64,000 nt of DNA from Rhabditophanes sp. KR3021 (GCA_963281155.1 CAUJLY010000003.1:6324001-6388000), one strand, 5' to 3'. Positions 40,282-51,879 are shown, numbered from the stretch's first letter. Notes: generated by a model not told the origin, from the sequence alone. A program made the numbers and translations.

Positions 40282-41756
40282 TTAAAGTTCATCATGTGGT
40301 CCAATAGTAGCTGGGTTAGGGCATACAGCAGGTGTAACCAGAGTAAATTGATATTCACATTTAGCTGGTTCACTGGCATCAACCAATTCTGTTTCGTTTC
40401 CACATTCGATAACAACTTTGGTGCTTCTATCGGGACCGTTCCAGCATCCTTGTCCGTGAGTATAGGATTGCAGAGTGTGAGGCACAGAGGAAGTTGTGGA
40501 CCAGTTTTCCCAATTTCCGAGGGAAGTTTCAGAATAACCATTTGAATCTTTTTGGGAGGTCTTGTCGAAGAGACATAGTTTGTAGACGTACTGTTTTTGT
40601 TTGTATTCGAAACACTTTTTGTATAGTGGGCCCCATGATTTATCCTCGCCAAAGTCTTGTTTCAAGAAGCTCGCATTGTCACGATCAGCATCTTCGGCAC
40701 TATTAATCTTGTCGTTAATCTCTCTTACTTTTTCTCTGATTTGGTCTGCGGCAGCAATAGCATCCTTAATAACTTGATCATACTCTGGCTTTTCACCAAC
40801 CTCTTCTTCGTCTTTTTTTTGTTCTTCTCCAGCAATTTCTTCATCTTGCCCATTATGCTCGGTCAACTTGTATTTGAAGGAGTCATATAATTGACTTTTG
40901 AAAGTCTCAAAATCTACTTCTTCCAGGTCATTGAGGAAGATCTTTGCTTCATCCTCAGATGTCTCACCGTTCTCATCTCCGTCAGCTTCTTTTCTGACCA
41001 TTATTTCAGGAATGGTGATCTTATTGTCCTCATCTACATCAAGAATCTTAAACAACTTTTTAGCCTTTGCAGTAGTGATAGCAGCAACCTTGTCATCCCA
41101 TAATTTATCGGCACCACCCTTGAGTTCATTTTCTTTTTCTTCTAAAGGAGCTTTTTCTGCTTCTAAAAGAGTCTTGGCGGCTCTAAGGGCATCGACTGTT
41201 TCCTTGGTAGCATCAATTGCTGCGGTCTTTTCATTCCACATTTTCAACCCCTCAGCGGCTAACTCAAGTCTCTTGGCATATCCGGAAGTAATGACGAGAA
41301 GTCGTTCTTGTTTTCTGACTCGGTCATTTTTACCTAGTTCATCGCAGATGTTTGGGCAATTGGTAGTGTCAGGCTCGTCTTCTCCTGAGCAACAATCTAA
41401 ATAAAATAAATAAGTTAATATTAATAGTTTAACAACTTACCGCAAATAGTATCCCCAACTCTCGATGAAGGAATATTCTCCGGTCTAAAGCCATCATTAG
41501 AACAATAAAAGAACGTGTCAGGACAAGCCCCTGTAGAAGGCTCGTCTGACCCATCATCGCAATCGCAATAATTATCATTCACAGAATCAAATGGAATATT
41601 TTTAGAACCATCCCGACATTGGAAATCTTTAGATGAATCATAAAATGGGGCATCTTGAGGAGAAACTCCGAGCGGTCTTCCAGTTTCTTTAGCAGTAACT
41701 GAGCAAAGTAATGCTATGGATAGATAAATAAGTGAATATCTTACCATCTTGTTCAA
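40282..41756 (-). CDS. PRKCSH: Glucosidase II beta subunit (PRKCSH/GTB1)
   Basis: Glucosidase II trims glucose from N-glycans in the ER, and the beta subunit holds and targets the catalytic alpha subunit. Two exons (41756-41441, 41396-40282) give 476 residues. A signal peptide (LIYLSIALLCSVTA) is followed by LDL-receptor-like repeats with YCDCDDGSDEPSTGACPDTF and DCCSGEDEPDTTNCPNICDE. Then come a coiled coil, an EF-hand-like DVDEDNKITIPEI, acidic repeats, and the MRH lectin domain with GCWNGPDRSTKVVIECG. It ends in the ER retrieval signal HDEL. The polyadenylation signal (40270-40265) lies only 12 nt past the stop. The gene is tail-to-tail with the receptor gene. Confidence 0.95.
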
Positions 41757-42944
41757 ATGATGTTGATTTGGTGTTGTTGAATGCTTAGTTAAGGAAGGTG
41801 ATGAGTTGGAAGGGTGGTGTGATCTTACAACGAATTTTGTTGTGTCGGAAGTTGGTATTCAAATGTAGATTAAATATGTTTGTTAAAATCTAATAAGATC
41901 AGACTGTAGTGAGAATTGACCTATAAATTTCTTTTATAAGATAAAGAACATTTAAATTAAATTTAGGAAACTAATAGTTTTATAAAAACACAAAATCATA
42001 GCAAAATTTCAGTTCAGGGTACGTATTACGAATTAGTTGTATACTGACATTGCCGGACGAATATGTAAATATTTTTAAAAAATATTGAAAAATAATATAA
42101 ATATGCATAATTAGATATTGTCTATAATAAAACGTATGTGTAATTTTCATTTGTAATATCGTGTAGGTATAAGCAAGGAAAAAATGAATTTTTTTAAACT
42201 ATAAATCCCCCCAATCTTATTATTTGATTTTAGCCAACCATATCTATCTGTGGTAGGCAAACCACGGCATAGAGTGGTCAATAATTTACATACCTTAAAT
42301 GAACTGAAAATAATAGTTTAAAGCATTTCCTCAGAAGGAAAATGTTTGCGGTCCATTCGAACAGATTAATCAAAAAGTAGTGAATAAAATAATAAATAAT
42401 GATTAGAAAACGGGTGTTTATTATAAAAATAGGATGCATTTTATAATAGATAATGAAGCATATGTATTCTAGTTGACCTCAATTTGTACGGCAAAAGTTC
42501 AATGTGAATCAATTTTTGCTAGTATTTTTGTGGTTCTACATTATTAGCTGTCCCTACAAGCAGGTCATTTGAGATTTTAAGTTCTGGTCTATGTCATTTA
42601 ACTTAGTTTTGTTAGCTCTGCAAATATCTGAAACACTTTTTTATAAATTCAATTTAATGCATATTCCCAGAGCAAGCCTGGAAAAGTCAAGATTTTCAAT
42701 CTTAAACCCTCTGTCCTCGAGGCCGAATATTTTTTCAAAATTCTACTCATATAGTTCGAAATAGAAGATAACATAGTACCTAGGACATAAAAAGGATATC
42801 TCTTTTGTGTAGATCGTAGGAGGCATTACAATTTATTTATTTTTAAGTACCCTATTTCAAATATAAATGTAAACATAAATATCACTAATCATCATATAAT
42901 AATTGGGTAGAGACTTATACTGACCTCTATTACTAACTAATCTA
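41757..42944. other. Upstream and intergenic region
   Basis: AT-rich; no ORF, RNA gene or repeat array recognised. Confidence 0.5.
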
Positions 42945-43300
42945 CTAAAATTCAGGGCACCTAACTTCTTTTGGTACATCACTTCTTTTTATAAAAGGTT
43001 TAATTTCACAATAATCTTCTCCAAAACATCCAGGAACTAATTTGGTGACTGTCCTATAATCAGTTTCGAAATTGTCTGCCCAAATTACTTTAACAAAATA
43101 CTTTTTAGTAATTTTTTGGATACAAACTTCAAATCCAATTCAACCCGCTCCTATGACCTTATCTTTAATATTCAGATAATAGCTACCATACAAATAGTTA
43201 TATCATAAGCAGAATAAAGAAAAAGATTTGGCATTTTAGATGCATCAAACACTTTCTTTAATTTGTAACTAACTTATAGAATAATTCTCCCAGCAAATAT
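42945..43300 (-). pseudogene. Histidine acid phosphatase C-terminal remnant
   Basis: The minus strand carries SYKLKKVFDASKMPNLFLYS then AYDITICMV, where working enzymes have SAHD near the proton donor; the His is now Tyr. Downstream the same kind of protein continues as YFVKVIWADNFETDYRTVTK, LVPGCFGEDYCEIKPFIKRS and CPEF-stop, matching the usual cysteine-bearing C-terminus. Stops (including one within the VIGAG-stop-IGFEV strand) and a frame change break it. The N-terminal RHG half is absent. It is a dead fragment. Confidence 0.7.
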
Positions 43301-43495
43301 TTCCTTATTTCAACATTTAAAATATATGTCAAGTCGATGCTTAATTGTGTATTGTCGTTGTATATGGTTTCATGACAGTAGTGGTTGTAAGCCTAGGAAT
43401 GAACTAATAATGGTTAATAAATATTATAATTTATTCGTGAATCATTTTTATTTATTCAAAAACATATCAATAACAAAAGCTATCAAGAAACCTTT

Positions 43496-44480
43496 TTAAT
43501 TTGGAAGAACTTGAAGCAGATGAGTTAGTTTAATAACTAGATAAGAAGTAGTAATCGTGATAACGAAGAAAATGAATAAAGGAGATTTAAATGACTCTGC
43601 AATTTTTGTGATGCGAAAATAAAAGCCAAAAACTTTATCCAGAAAATCAAGCAATGAGACCAAATAAAATGTTGTACAGCCTAGAATAATGAATAAATAC
43701 CAAATAATAGGATATAAATGGTAGCTTGGATGTAATATTCTTATGAATAAATTAAATAATACCAAATCAGACTTTGATATTATTTGAAGTTGTGATTCAA
43801 ATTGCATTGGTATTTGTTCTAACATTGCTTGGCTTCTAGCTTCCTCCATTTGAGAAGCAAATAGTAAGTTGTGTTGGTTGACAAAAAGGAGAATCTTTTC
43901 AGGTTGGTTATTTTTAAGAATGTTCATTACTTTCTCAATTTTCCAACTGAAATCATATTGAAATTCTAACGATAGAATACGTCTCTCCATAGAACAAATT
44001 TCGAAAAAATAATCAGTTGAAGAATTGATAAAGAAATAAAATTTGATTTGTATATTTTTGTTTCTTAAAATAAACTTTTTTATAGCTTCAATCATGTCTG
44101 GGTCTTTAATATTTCCAATAATTAATTCTTTGACACCGACTAAAATAGTTCTTTCAAGAAATTCTGTTTGATTTGCTCCGGTATAAGTCTGAAATAAAAT
44201 AAAGTGACTAAATTATTTTTAAACTCACATAACGACTTGTCAGGAAATAAGATAGTGAAAATTCATATTTCACAGGGTTTTCAGGCACAAAGCCAATTGC
44301 TTGATTAGGAAAGATAAATACCGAAGAAACCTTGACTAAAGGCAATTTTCTAGAACTAATTCGTAGGGCATTTGTGAAATGTTTACAAACTTTCGCGACA
44401 TTATTTATATCGCTTGTCTTAATGTGTTTAAATATACCGCATAATAACTCGGTGGGTAATTGATGGTTCTTAGTAGACAT
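43496..44480 (-). CDS. F-box protein with C-terminal membrane segments
   Basis: F-box proteins recruit substrates to SCF ubiquitin ligases. Two exons (44480-44229, 44188-43496) join in phase, giving 314 residues. The N-terminal F-box reads LPTELLCGIFKHIKTSDINN followed by VAKVCKHFTNAL. The middle is helical and leucine/isoleucine-rich. The C-terminus has two or three hydrophobic segments (HLYPIIWYLFIILGCTTFYL, FIFFVITITTSYLVIKL), unusual for an F-box protein. It appears intact. Similar hydrophobic segments occur in the broken gene at 13101-13798, so both may belong to one expanding nematode family. Substrate is unknown. Confidence 0.65.
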
Positions 44481-45120
44481 GCTTAATTTATAAACTTGGT
44501 GAATGAAAATAGTGGATGGACTATTCTTTACACATAAATTGTCTTATTTTATATTGATCTTATCTAGCTTTTTGCGCGGTTTACATTACACATTAATAAC
44601 AGAATAGCAATAAGTTTACAAGTACATAGATCCTTAAACAGCACGTTGCAAAAGACTACACTTCTATTAAATTTGAGAGGGAGCTAACCGTAGAAACACC
44701 ACAGCATAGCTTCAGCACGAAATACATACTAAAAGCTGTGTAGTAAACCCTGTCTGATATGTGAAATAATTTCTAATGGGTTGTTTAAAAGAATCATCAA
44801 CTCAACAAAAATAACTTAAAAGTCAAAGAAATGTTGGAAGTTGTTTGAAAGCCTAACAGATTTTACAAGTTAGCTAAAAGCCGATTAAATTCAGGAAGTC
44901 AATTATTGTACAACTCAATGACACAAACATTTTTTAACATTTTTATTCGAGAACCAAAAGCAAAATATTATCAGATCCAATAGCCAGTTCCAGCCAAAAA
45001 TAATTTATCTTTTTTTGTGTTTATTCGGAAAGAATTTTACATAATAAAACAAATAAAAACAATAACGAGGGTGTTGAAAAGAGGTGGTGTTTTTGTATTT
45101 TTAGATCAGGATAAGAACAT
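44481..45120. other. eEF1A 3' region and intergenic sequence
   Basis: AATAAA of eEF1A on the minus strand is at 45025-45020. Nothing else was recognised. Confidence 0.5.
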
Positions 45121-46512
45121 TTACTTTTTCTTGGCACCTCCGGCCTTGGCGGCGGATTTGGTGGCTTTAGCATCTCCGGTAGACTTGTCGACGGCCTTGA
45201 TGACACCTACGGCGACGGTTTGTCTCATGTCACGGACAGCGAAACGTCCGAGAGGAGCGTAGTCGGTGAAAGCTTCAACGCAGAGTGGCTTGGATGGGAT
45301 CAATTCGACGATTCCAGCATCTCCGGACTTCAAGAACTTGGGGTTGTCTTCCATCTTTTTACCGGTACGTCTGTCGACCTTTTCTTTGAGTTCAGCGAAG
45401 CGACAGGCGATGTGAGCGGTGTGGCAATCGAGGACTGGAGTGTATCCGGCGGCGATTTGTCCTGGATGGTTCATGATGATGACTTGGGCCGTGAACATCT
45501 TGGATTCCTTGGCGGGGTCGTTCTTGGAGTCAGAGCAGACTGATCCACGTCTGATGTCCTTGACGGAGACGTTCTTAACGTTGAAACCAACATTGTCTCC
45601 TGGTCCAGCTTCTGGAAGGGATTCGTGATGCATCTCGACGGACTTAACTTCAGTTGAGACTCCTTGTGGGGCGAAGGTGACGATCATACCTGGCTTGATG
45701 ATTCCAGTTTCGACACGTCCTACTGGCACAGTTCCAATACCTCCAATCTTGTAGACATCTTGAAGTGGGAGTCTGAGAGCCTTGTCGGTTGGTCTTGATG
45801 GTGGGACGATGGCGTCAAGGGCTTCGAGGAGGGTCTTTCCGGAGGCGTTTCCTTCCTTTCTTTCAACAGACCATCCCTTGAACCAAGGCATGTTTGGAGA
45901 GGCTTCCAACATGTTGTCTCCGTTGAATCCTGAGATTGGGACGAATGGAATGGTCTTTGGGTTGTATCCGATTTTCTTGATGAAGTTTTGGACTTCAGCG
46001 ATGATTTCGGTGAATCTAGCCTCTGAGAATGGTGGTTCGGTAGAGTCCATCTTGTTACAGGCGACGATCATTTGCTTGACTCCAAGAGTTTGGGCGAGGA
46101 GGGCATGTTCTCTGGTTTGTCCATTCTTGGAAATTCCAGCTTCGAATTCTCCAGTTCCACAGGCGACAACGAGGACGGCACAATCAGCTTGGGAGGTTCC
46201 GGTGATCATGTTCTTGATGAAATCTCTGTGACCTGGAGCGTCGATGATGGTGACGTAGTACTTGGCGGTTTCGAATTTCCAGAGGGCGATATCGATCGTG
46301 ATACCACGTTCTCTTTCGGCCTTAAGTTTGTCCAAAACCCAAGCGTACTTGAAAGATCCTTTACCCATTTCTTGGGCTTCCTTCTCGAACTTCTCGATGG
46401 TTCTCTTGTCGATACCTCCGCACTTGTAGATGAGATGTCCAGTAGTGGTAGACTTTCCGGAATCTACGTGTCCAATGACGACGATATTAATATGTAACTT
46501 TTCTTTGCCCAT
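45121..46512 (-). CDS. eef-1A: Translation elongation factor 1-alpha (eEF1A)
   Basis: eEF1A delivers aminoacyl-tRNA to the ribosome with GTP. The gene is a single 1392-nt exon encoding 463 residues, the usual length. GTP-binding motifs are GHVDSGKST (residues 14-22), DAPGHRDF and NKMD. Domains II and III are complete, with the conserved end [12 protein letters not shown]. The start [15 protein letters not shown] in a CTACCATGG context is chosen over an upstream in-frame GTG. A pyrimidine-rich acceptor (TTCTCTTTATAG) 16 nt before the ATG suggests a 5' UTR intron or spliced-leader trans-splicing. GC content and codon bias are markedly higher than in all neighbours, as expected for very high expression. 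Confidence 0.98.
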   Translation of the reverse strand: MGKEKLHINIVVIGHVDSGKSTTTGHLIYKCGGIDKRTIEKFEKEAQEMGKGSFKYAWVLDKLKAERERGITIDIALWKFETAKYYVTIIDAPGHRDFIKNMITGTSQADCAVLVVACGTGEFEAGISKNGQTREHALLAQTLGVKQMIVACNKMDSTEPPFSEARFTEIIAEVQNFIKKIGYNPKTIPFVPISGFNGDNMLEASPNMPWFKGWSVERKEGNASGKTLLEALDAIVPPSRPTDKALRLPLQDVYKIGGIGTVPVGRVETGIIKPGMIVTFAPQGVSTEVKSVEMHHESLPEAGPGDNVGFNVKNVSVKDIRRGSVCSDSKNDPAKESKMFTAQVIIMNHPGQIAAGYTPVLDCHTAHIACRFAELKEKVDRRTGKKMEDNPKFLKSGDAGIVELIPSKPLCVEAFTDYAPLGRFAVRDMRQTVAVGVIKAVDKSTGDAKATKSAAKAGGAKKK

Positions 46513-46526
46513 GGTAGCTAAATTCA

Positions 46527-46528
46527 CT
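46527..46528 (-). promoter_or_regulatory. eef-1A: Splice or trans-splice acceptor of eEF1A
   Basis: TTTCCTTCTCTTTATAG lies immediately before TGAATTTAGCTACCATGG. Whether the donor is a 5' UTR exon or a spliced leader cannot be told from the sequence. Confidence 0.5.
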
Positions 46529-47349
46529 ATAAAGAGAAGGAAACATTAATAAATTGAACATTAAGTCAAAAGGATAAGACAAAAAGAAAAAAGACACCAC
46601 GCTAGCTTAAAGCTTCTAAAGCAGAATGATTTTTTTCAATACATTATTGAACACGTTTCAACATATAAAAGTTTTATTAACCAAAAATTGGGGCAAGGTT
46701 CTTGATTGGAAAAGTTTGTTTCTGAGCATCGGCACCCATTCGAAACCATTAGACGACCTTCCAAATCTGCACCTGCACATCATACAACACTTCAAAATGC
46801 TTTATGGGTGGGGCTATGTGTGTTTTTGAGAGACTTTATTTACAACTAACATAGATATACAATTCGAACTTCCACGTATGCATTTAAAAGCGAAAACAAA
46901 TACAATCTTATGGCAAATTATGGAAAGTGATTCTCCTTAAGCAAATAATAATCAAAGCCATAAACTGTGTAGTACTTTTAAAAATATAATTTATTCATCA
47001 GACACCATTCATTACTCATTCAACATTACAAACCAATTCATTTTGAAATCCAGAATTTGTTTCCTTATACAAATAAAAGCCAAAAACATTTGCATGACAA
47101 TACCAAGCACCTTTGGGCAAGTGAAAGTGCACAAACAAATAACCTTAAAACTAATTGGATTTTGATTTTAAATCCGGAATAGTAATAGCTTTGCCTAATA
47201 ATCGATGTTCCATATCATTTAACTTTCAAATGACCTAAACCTGGTAACGAGTTTTATTCGGCAATTTTAAAATGTATTTAAGGAAAAGTAAATGGCATTT
47301 CAAGATATATCTTAACTGTATAGATTCTGCTTTCTAATTCAACTCAAAA
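46529..47349. other. eEF1A promoter region and intergenic sequence
   Basis: A GC-richer patch at about 46680-46830 probably belongs to the eEF1A promoter or 5' UTR. The short plus-strand frame at 46626-46829 lies over it and has no support as a gene. Confidence 0.45.
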
Positions 47350-47840
47350 ATGGTAAGTTTGAGGTGTTTTAGAGTTTAATTCTCTTTCTTTAGAAATTCT
47401 CAACTGTCATTTTACCTATTGTCTTCGCTCAACTGTCTAATGCTTGCCTTGGAGGTGGTGGCATGGGACTTGGATTGCCTGGTTTGGGCGGTGGTTCTGA
47501 ATGTTGTGGCCAATCTATTCCTCCACCACCACCTATGATTGCACCTGGCTGTGGAGTTCCAGCTAATCCCTGTGCTTCCCACCAAATGCAAGGAGCTCCT
47601 CAAATGATTGGTGGCTCCTCTCAATCCTCCTATCCCTCACCTCCACTTGGACAAGGAGCCTTTGTAAGTGGGCCAAAATTGAGTGGATATGCTCCAGCTA
47701 ATTCAGTCTACGTTGCTCCAGCAAACGGGCCAAGTCCTTCTGCTGCCGCTTATCAAAGCCCTCCATCAACAGCAACTTTCAATGTTCCACCAGCTGCTGC
47801 TTCTCCATCCGCTGCTAGTACATACACTACTGGAAAATAA
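47350..47840 (+). CDS. Small secreted Gly/Pro/Cys-rich protein, copy 1
   Basis: Exon 1 supplies only the ATG (47350-47352), followed by GTAAGT. Exon 2 starts at 47394 and encodes KFSTVILPIVFAQLSNACLG onward, 149 residues in all. The first 17-18 residues are a signal peptide. Mature features are GGGGMGLGLPGLGGGSECC, then a Pro/Ser/Ala-rich tail with PSPSAAAYQSPPST, ending TTGK. It shares the layout signal, C-[LI]-GG-Gly run, CC, then Cys, with the gene at 48928-49163. Such compositions occur in cuticle-associated and surface proteins; that is inference. AATAAA is at 47884. The long frame on the other strand is a shadow. Confidence 0.75.
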
Positions 47841-48058
47841 TTCCACCATAATGTTATTCAAATTGTTTGTACATGCAGTATTAAATAAATACTTTCCTTA
47901 CTTAATCCTTTTGTTTTGATAAAGATTATTTGAGCTATTTGAATTCAATCATGGTTTTGAGAGGATATTTTTGGAAGAGCGTTTAAATCTCAAGACGATT
48001 GGAGCTTTTTGCTCATTTATGATTCAAATTTATTCTGTAAACTAGTATATTCCTGACA

Positions 48059-48574
48059 ATGGATAAATCTATGGTGACGATTTGCGGCAGAGAGCAGTTT
48101 TTCGTGACGGAACGTCATGCTGATAAACCTAATAAACCGGACAAGCAAAAGAAGTCAAATTTCTTTAGACGCGGAGGAAAGTTAGAGGGAAGTCCGGAAT
48201 TAACATATCAACTATTTAGTGAAATGTACAAGATGTGGTTAGAATACTTTAATAATGTGATGCAGGATGGTAAAATTAGTGCTGATGAACGGTTGCTCAA
48301 ATTAGATTATCATGGTTGTTTGTTGTTGGTTAGTCATGCTGCTAATATGTCGATGGTGGGAGTTTATGGGTTTGTAGTGCATGAATCTAGGCAGACATTT
48401 CAGTTGATTGGGCCGGATAATAGGCTCAAACTCATACCTAAGAAGGATTCTGTATTTCAATTTGTTTTTAACAATAAGGTCTATGTCGTTTTTGGATCTT
48501 CATTGCAGCATAAAAGTTATCTACGTGGCAAAAAGCCGAAGAACGTGGGGAAACTGCTGCTTTTGCTCAAGTAG
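48059..48574 (+). CDS. POP4: Ribonuclease P/MRP protein subunit POP4 (Rpp29)
   Basis: POP4 is a core protein of RNase P and RNase MRP, which process pre-tRNA and pre-rRNA in the nucleus. It is a single exon of 171 residues, shorter than the human protein (about 220). The UPF0086 fold is recognised by LTYQLFSEMYKMWLEYFNNV, LDYHGCLLLVSHAA, VGVYGFVVHESRQTFQLIG, RLKLIPKKDSVFQF and YVVFGSSLQHK. The N-terminus is basic. It sits between the two small secreted-protein genes on the same strand. AATAAA is at 48626. Confidence 0.9.
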   Translation: MDKSMVTICGREQFFVTERHADKPNKPDKQKKSNFFRRGGKLEGSPELTYQLFSEMYKMWLEYFNNVMQDGKISADERLLKLDYHGCLLLVSHAANMSMVGVYGFVVHESRQTFQLIGPDNRLKLIPKKDSVFQFVFNNKVYVVFGSSLQHKSYLRGKKPKNVGKLLLLLK

Positions 48575-48927
48575 GCAAAAAACATTAGTGAATATCATTT
48601 GTTCTGTTTTTAATGTATATTTTTTAATAAATTACCTTGTTAACCTATTGTCTATTTATTTGTTTGCATCCGATAAAATTAATGAGGCTTCTAATGAGTT
48701 TCAAGACTGGACATTCAATTTGATCCGGACCTAAAACAACTTTTGTACATTTGTTTTTTGAATAAATTTGGTAAAATAATTAGATACTTTTAATCAAGGA
48801 CATTTGATATTACATTTGTGGAATTAGATGTTGTCAAACTGGATTAAGGAGGAATGGCATAAGGGGGTATTTAAGAGATTGGTTCGAGTGAGGAAGTATC
48901 ACTATTTGTTTATACTGATTTGTAAAG
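48575..48927. other. POP4 3' region and promoter of the small secreted gene
   Basis: A TATTTAAGAG box at 48868-48877 followed by TTCGAGTG probably serves the gene starting at 48928. No other feature was found. Confidence 0.45.
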
Positions 48928-49163
48928 ATGTTTGCCAAACTTATTGTAGCTGTAAGTTTGCATGAGTTATATTTCATTAACATTTCATTTAGATCATTGC
49001 AATCTTCACCCTTTTCTCATCAACTGAAGCTTGTATCGGAGGATTAGGTGGAGGCGGTTCTCAATGTTGTCCTCAAGCACCATGTCAACCTCAAGCAATC
49101 CCATGCGGAGGAGTTTCAGGAGGCTATGGAGCTCCATTCAGTTCATATGGTGCAGGAAAATAA
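48928..49163 (+). CDS. Small secreted Gly/Cys-rich protein, copy 2
   Basis: Exon 1 (48928-48951) encodes MFAKLIVA. A 41-nt intron (GTAAGT to CATTTAG) is followed by exon 2 (48993-49163), IIAIFTLFSSTEACIGGLGG onward; 64 residues. Signal peptide ends near STEA. The mature peptide is only about 45 residues: CIGGLGGGGSQCCPQAPC then QPQAIPCGG and a Gly/Tyr/Ser tail ending AGK. Its CxGG...CC arrangement matches the gene at 47350. AATAAA is at 49206. Too short for usual ORF cut-offs, but the clean splice, signal peptide and stop support it. Confidence 0.75.
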
Positions 49164-49430
49164 TTTGGAGTGAAATTTAATTATATCTGTAACTATATCA
49201 TGAACAATAAAGAATGAATTAAAAAATTGAATTTATTTTTTAAAATTTAACCATAGCAGTTCTTATTAAAATGACAACATAAAATATTATTTTTTCTTAA
49301 CAAAGTAAATATCTAACACAAGTAATGATCCTTTTTGCCGTTTCTTACCACTTTTTCCAAATATAAAACTAATCAGAAGCATTGGCAATATTAGCAGTGG
49401 ACTACCAATTTTGGTCTTTGACCATTAAAA

Positions 49431-51047
49431 TCAGTAGTTGTGTTCTGTGTCATTGATCTTGACCAATTTATCAATTTCAGCTTGAACATTAATAGCACCT
49501 TCAAACAATTCCGTGTCATCAGACAATCCCTTCTCCACACTAATATTATAGGGAATCTTGTCTCCAACATTCAAACCTTTGGTCTGTTCAAATAGAGATT
49601 TGTTTTTCTTCGATATAACATAATGCTGAATGCCGTTGAAAGCAGTACATCCTTGGCAAGTGAAATGGCCATTGCCTTTGCAGTAGTTTAGTAGACGGGG
49701 CCCCGAATCAACATTTGTTTGACGTTCCCCTTTTTCCAAGATCATATAGGAGAAGGAAGTCGAACCAGTTCCATTTCGTTTCTTGGAGGCCTTTCCATCG
49801 GCACGGATGTCCTGGTATTTGACGTTGAAACTACATGTTTGTTTGCGAGCATTTAGTAAGCCTAATTTAGGACATTCCAAATCATGTGGACAAGGTGCGA
49901 ATACAGTTGCAGGATCTCCGAATGTTGGGAGCGGTTTGTCTTTTGGCCAGTTAGCTTTGAAGTGGTGGTAATTCTCATAAGATGACAACTTTGAGTCTGT
50001 TTTCCCACCAAACTGATTAAAGTCAACCTTGTCAAAGTTAATATCCTGCCCTTCTCTAATCAAATAATCCCTTGCATCCAAAATAGCTTTAAAATTATCT
50101 TCAAAATGCGACTCAATTAGAACTAAGTACCTTTTTGTTCTCTTCCACAATGACTCAATTAATTCTAGCCGGCTTTCTCTGCTAACATACTCTATCAGCA
50201 CACGGTGAGCAATTACCAAGTCGTACTTTGTCTCTAGGGAAGGCACTAAACTTCTTCGAAAATTTACATTTTGATGAGCCAATTTACCCGTCGCTCCTTC
50301 ATTCTTCCGCATAATATCCATTGAGAAGCGAGACATATTTTCACTCGTATCCACTAAGGTGTATTCATCGACATTGTCTTTGAATTTCTCATTACACGCC
50401 CAGAAGGCTGCTCCTATCCCTGACCCAAAATCAAGAACACTGTGTGGTTTAAAATCCTTTACATGATCAAATTCACACAAAACACGATATATCTCCGAAA
50501 AAGAAGGGGACAAAGTTGCCAAAGCATACGCAGCTGCCTTTTCTCTACTCTCTAAGTCAAGTGGCTTCCAATTATATGAGGACTGCCTTAACAATTTACC
50601 TACTTTGGCATTAACGTACTGAGTGTGTGCTTTATTCTGAAATAATTAAAAATTATAATTATAATGAATTATTAAAGAAGACAAATTGTTATAAAAAGGT
50701 GTACTTACTATTTTTTGCCCGTATACGGCTTCGTCTAAAGGACCTAAGCCTTTTTCGTCCATTTTCTTTAAAATTTCTCTCCTAGCTCCTTTGATGACGT
50801 CTGAAGAGGCAGGAAATCTTCGATTTGCCAGCTTTTCGCACATTACATCTGCCTCGTATTGGAGTTGCTTTGGAGGTCTGGAGCATGTGCTAAGAGCAAA
50901 TTTAAGACCCTCCATGGCAGCTTTAGGGAGTTGGGGCTGGCGAGGCATCTTGATTTTCCGTAGGTCAGGAGATGTCTCAAGTTTTAGAATGCCTTTTGCC
51001 TTAGTGACTGCATTTATACCGGTAACCCGAGCCGCTGTAGATAACAT
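49431..51047 (-). CDS. METTL17: METTL17/Rsm22 mitochondrial ribosome assembly protein
   Basis: METTL17 helps assemble the mitochondrial small ribosomal subunit and carries an Fe-S cluster. Two exons (51047-50709, 50636-49431) join in phase, 514 residues. The N-terminus MLSTAARVTGINAVTKAKG looks like a mitochondrial presequence. The methyltransferase-like fold has SVLDFGSGIGAAFWACNE (SAM-site motif I) and YTLVDTSENMSRFS. Cysteine-bearing segments CPHDLECPKLGLLNARKQTC and CKGNGHFTCQGC fit the Rsm22 cluster region. A further exon upstream at 51230-51111 could extend the N-terminus (separate entry). Confidence 0.88.
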
Positions 51048-51110
51048 TTCCTGATTACCACGAAATTATAATTAGCAAAAGTGAGAGTAATTTTTTAAAC
51101 TAATCCAAAC

Positions 51111-51230
51111 CTTTACTCCAATGTCAACCGCAACTTGTCTCTCTAGGACATGATGCTTCACCTTGTTATCATTTAAAGCCCTAATTAAAAAGTTTCGAAC
51201 AACACAGTTTTCTCCAAAAACAGGCCGACC
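51111..51230 (-). other. Possible upstream exon of METTL17
   Basis: Forty open codons (PVFGENCVVRNFLIRALNDN, then KVKHHVLERQVAVDIGVK) lie between a GTGATAG acceptor and an AAG|GTTTGG donor. Joining to GAAATG at 51050 (acceptor GTAATCAG) keeps phase 0 and gives VKEMLSTAARV. No start upstream was found, and no family was recognised. Confidence 0.4.
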
Positions 51231-51879
51231 CTATCACAAGTTTCGGGGTGCAGCTAAAAACAAAAGCTTTATGCCTATTACCTAATAAAATTAATTTGCA
51301 TAAGCACGAGTCTACCTGTTTTTTTAAAAACACTATTTAATCCGATTTGCCATTAACTAATATTATGTGCCATTTCGACTTGAAAATGTACACGCTGCTT
51401 ATACACATTTTAATAATTACCATTAAATTACCTTCCCCATGCACATACTTGTATGCCACTAATTAAAATTGAGGTGTTGTTTGTGAATTTTGTGTAACTT
51501 ATATAGATTCAATTTTTCATTACAAAATAAGGTGCGTGTATATGTGCCGTTTTCTCATTATAATGATATTTTGTTAAGCAGATACATAATAATTATGTTC
51601 TCTTTATCAAATGTTACTGACAATTTTGTTGCCTTTTCCTTTTTTAAATTTCACATTATAGAAAATATATATTTATCTGAACAGACAATATTGTTGTTAT
51701 TACTTTACTAATATCAGGTGTGCTTTTCTTGTTTGGTTCAAAAATATCAGTCACTCACATTTGACTTTGAAGTAAACCTAAATTGGGAAATTTAGGTTAC
51801 TAATTGATAGAACAAAATTAGCGGAAAACAACAATCATCCTTGGACCAAGGTTCAGTATTTGATGGACCCGACATTCAA
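51231..51879. other. Intergenic region between METTL17 and the PPxY gene
   Basis: AT-rich. A minimal upstream ORF (MDPTFK then stop) overlaps the start region of the following gene at 51862-51882. Confidence 0.45.

Noticed and set aside
40891..41404. Plus-strand ORFs opposite glucosidase II beta
   Set aside because: Serine-rich antisense shadows of acidic repeats on the true strand.
45220..46497. Several plus-strand ORFs over eEF1A
   Set aside because: Highly biased codon use in eEF1A opens the complementary frames; these are shadows.
46626..46829. Plus-strand ORF upstream of eEF1A
   Set aside because: Lies over the probable eEF1A promoter, lacks a recognisable product, and ends without a polyadenylation context.
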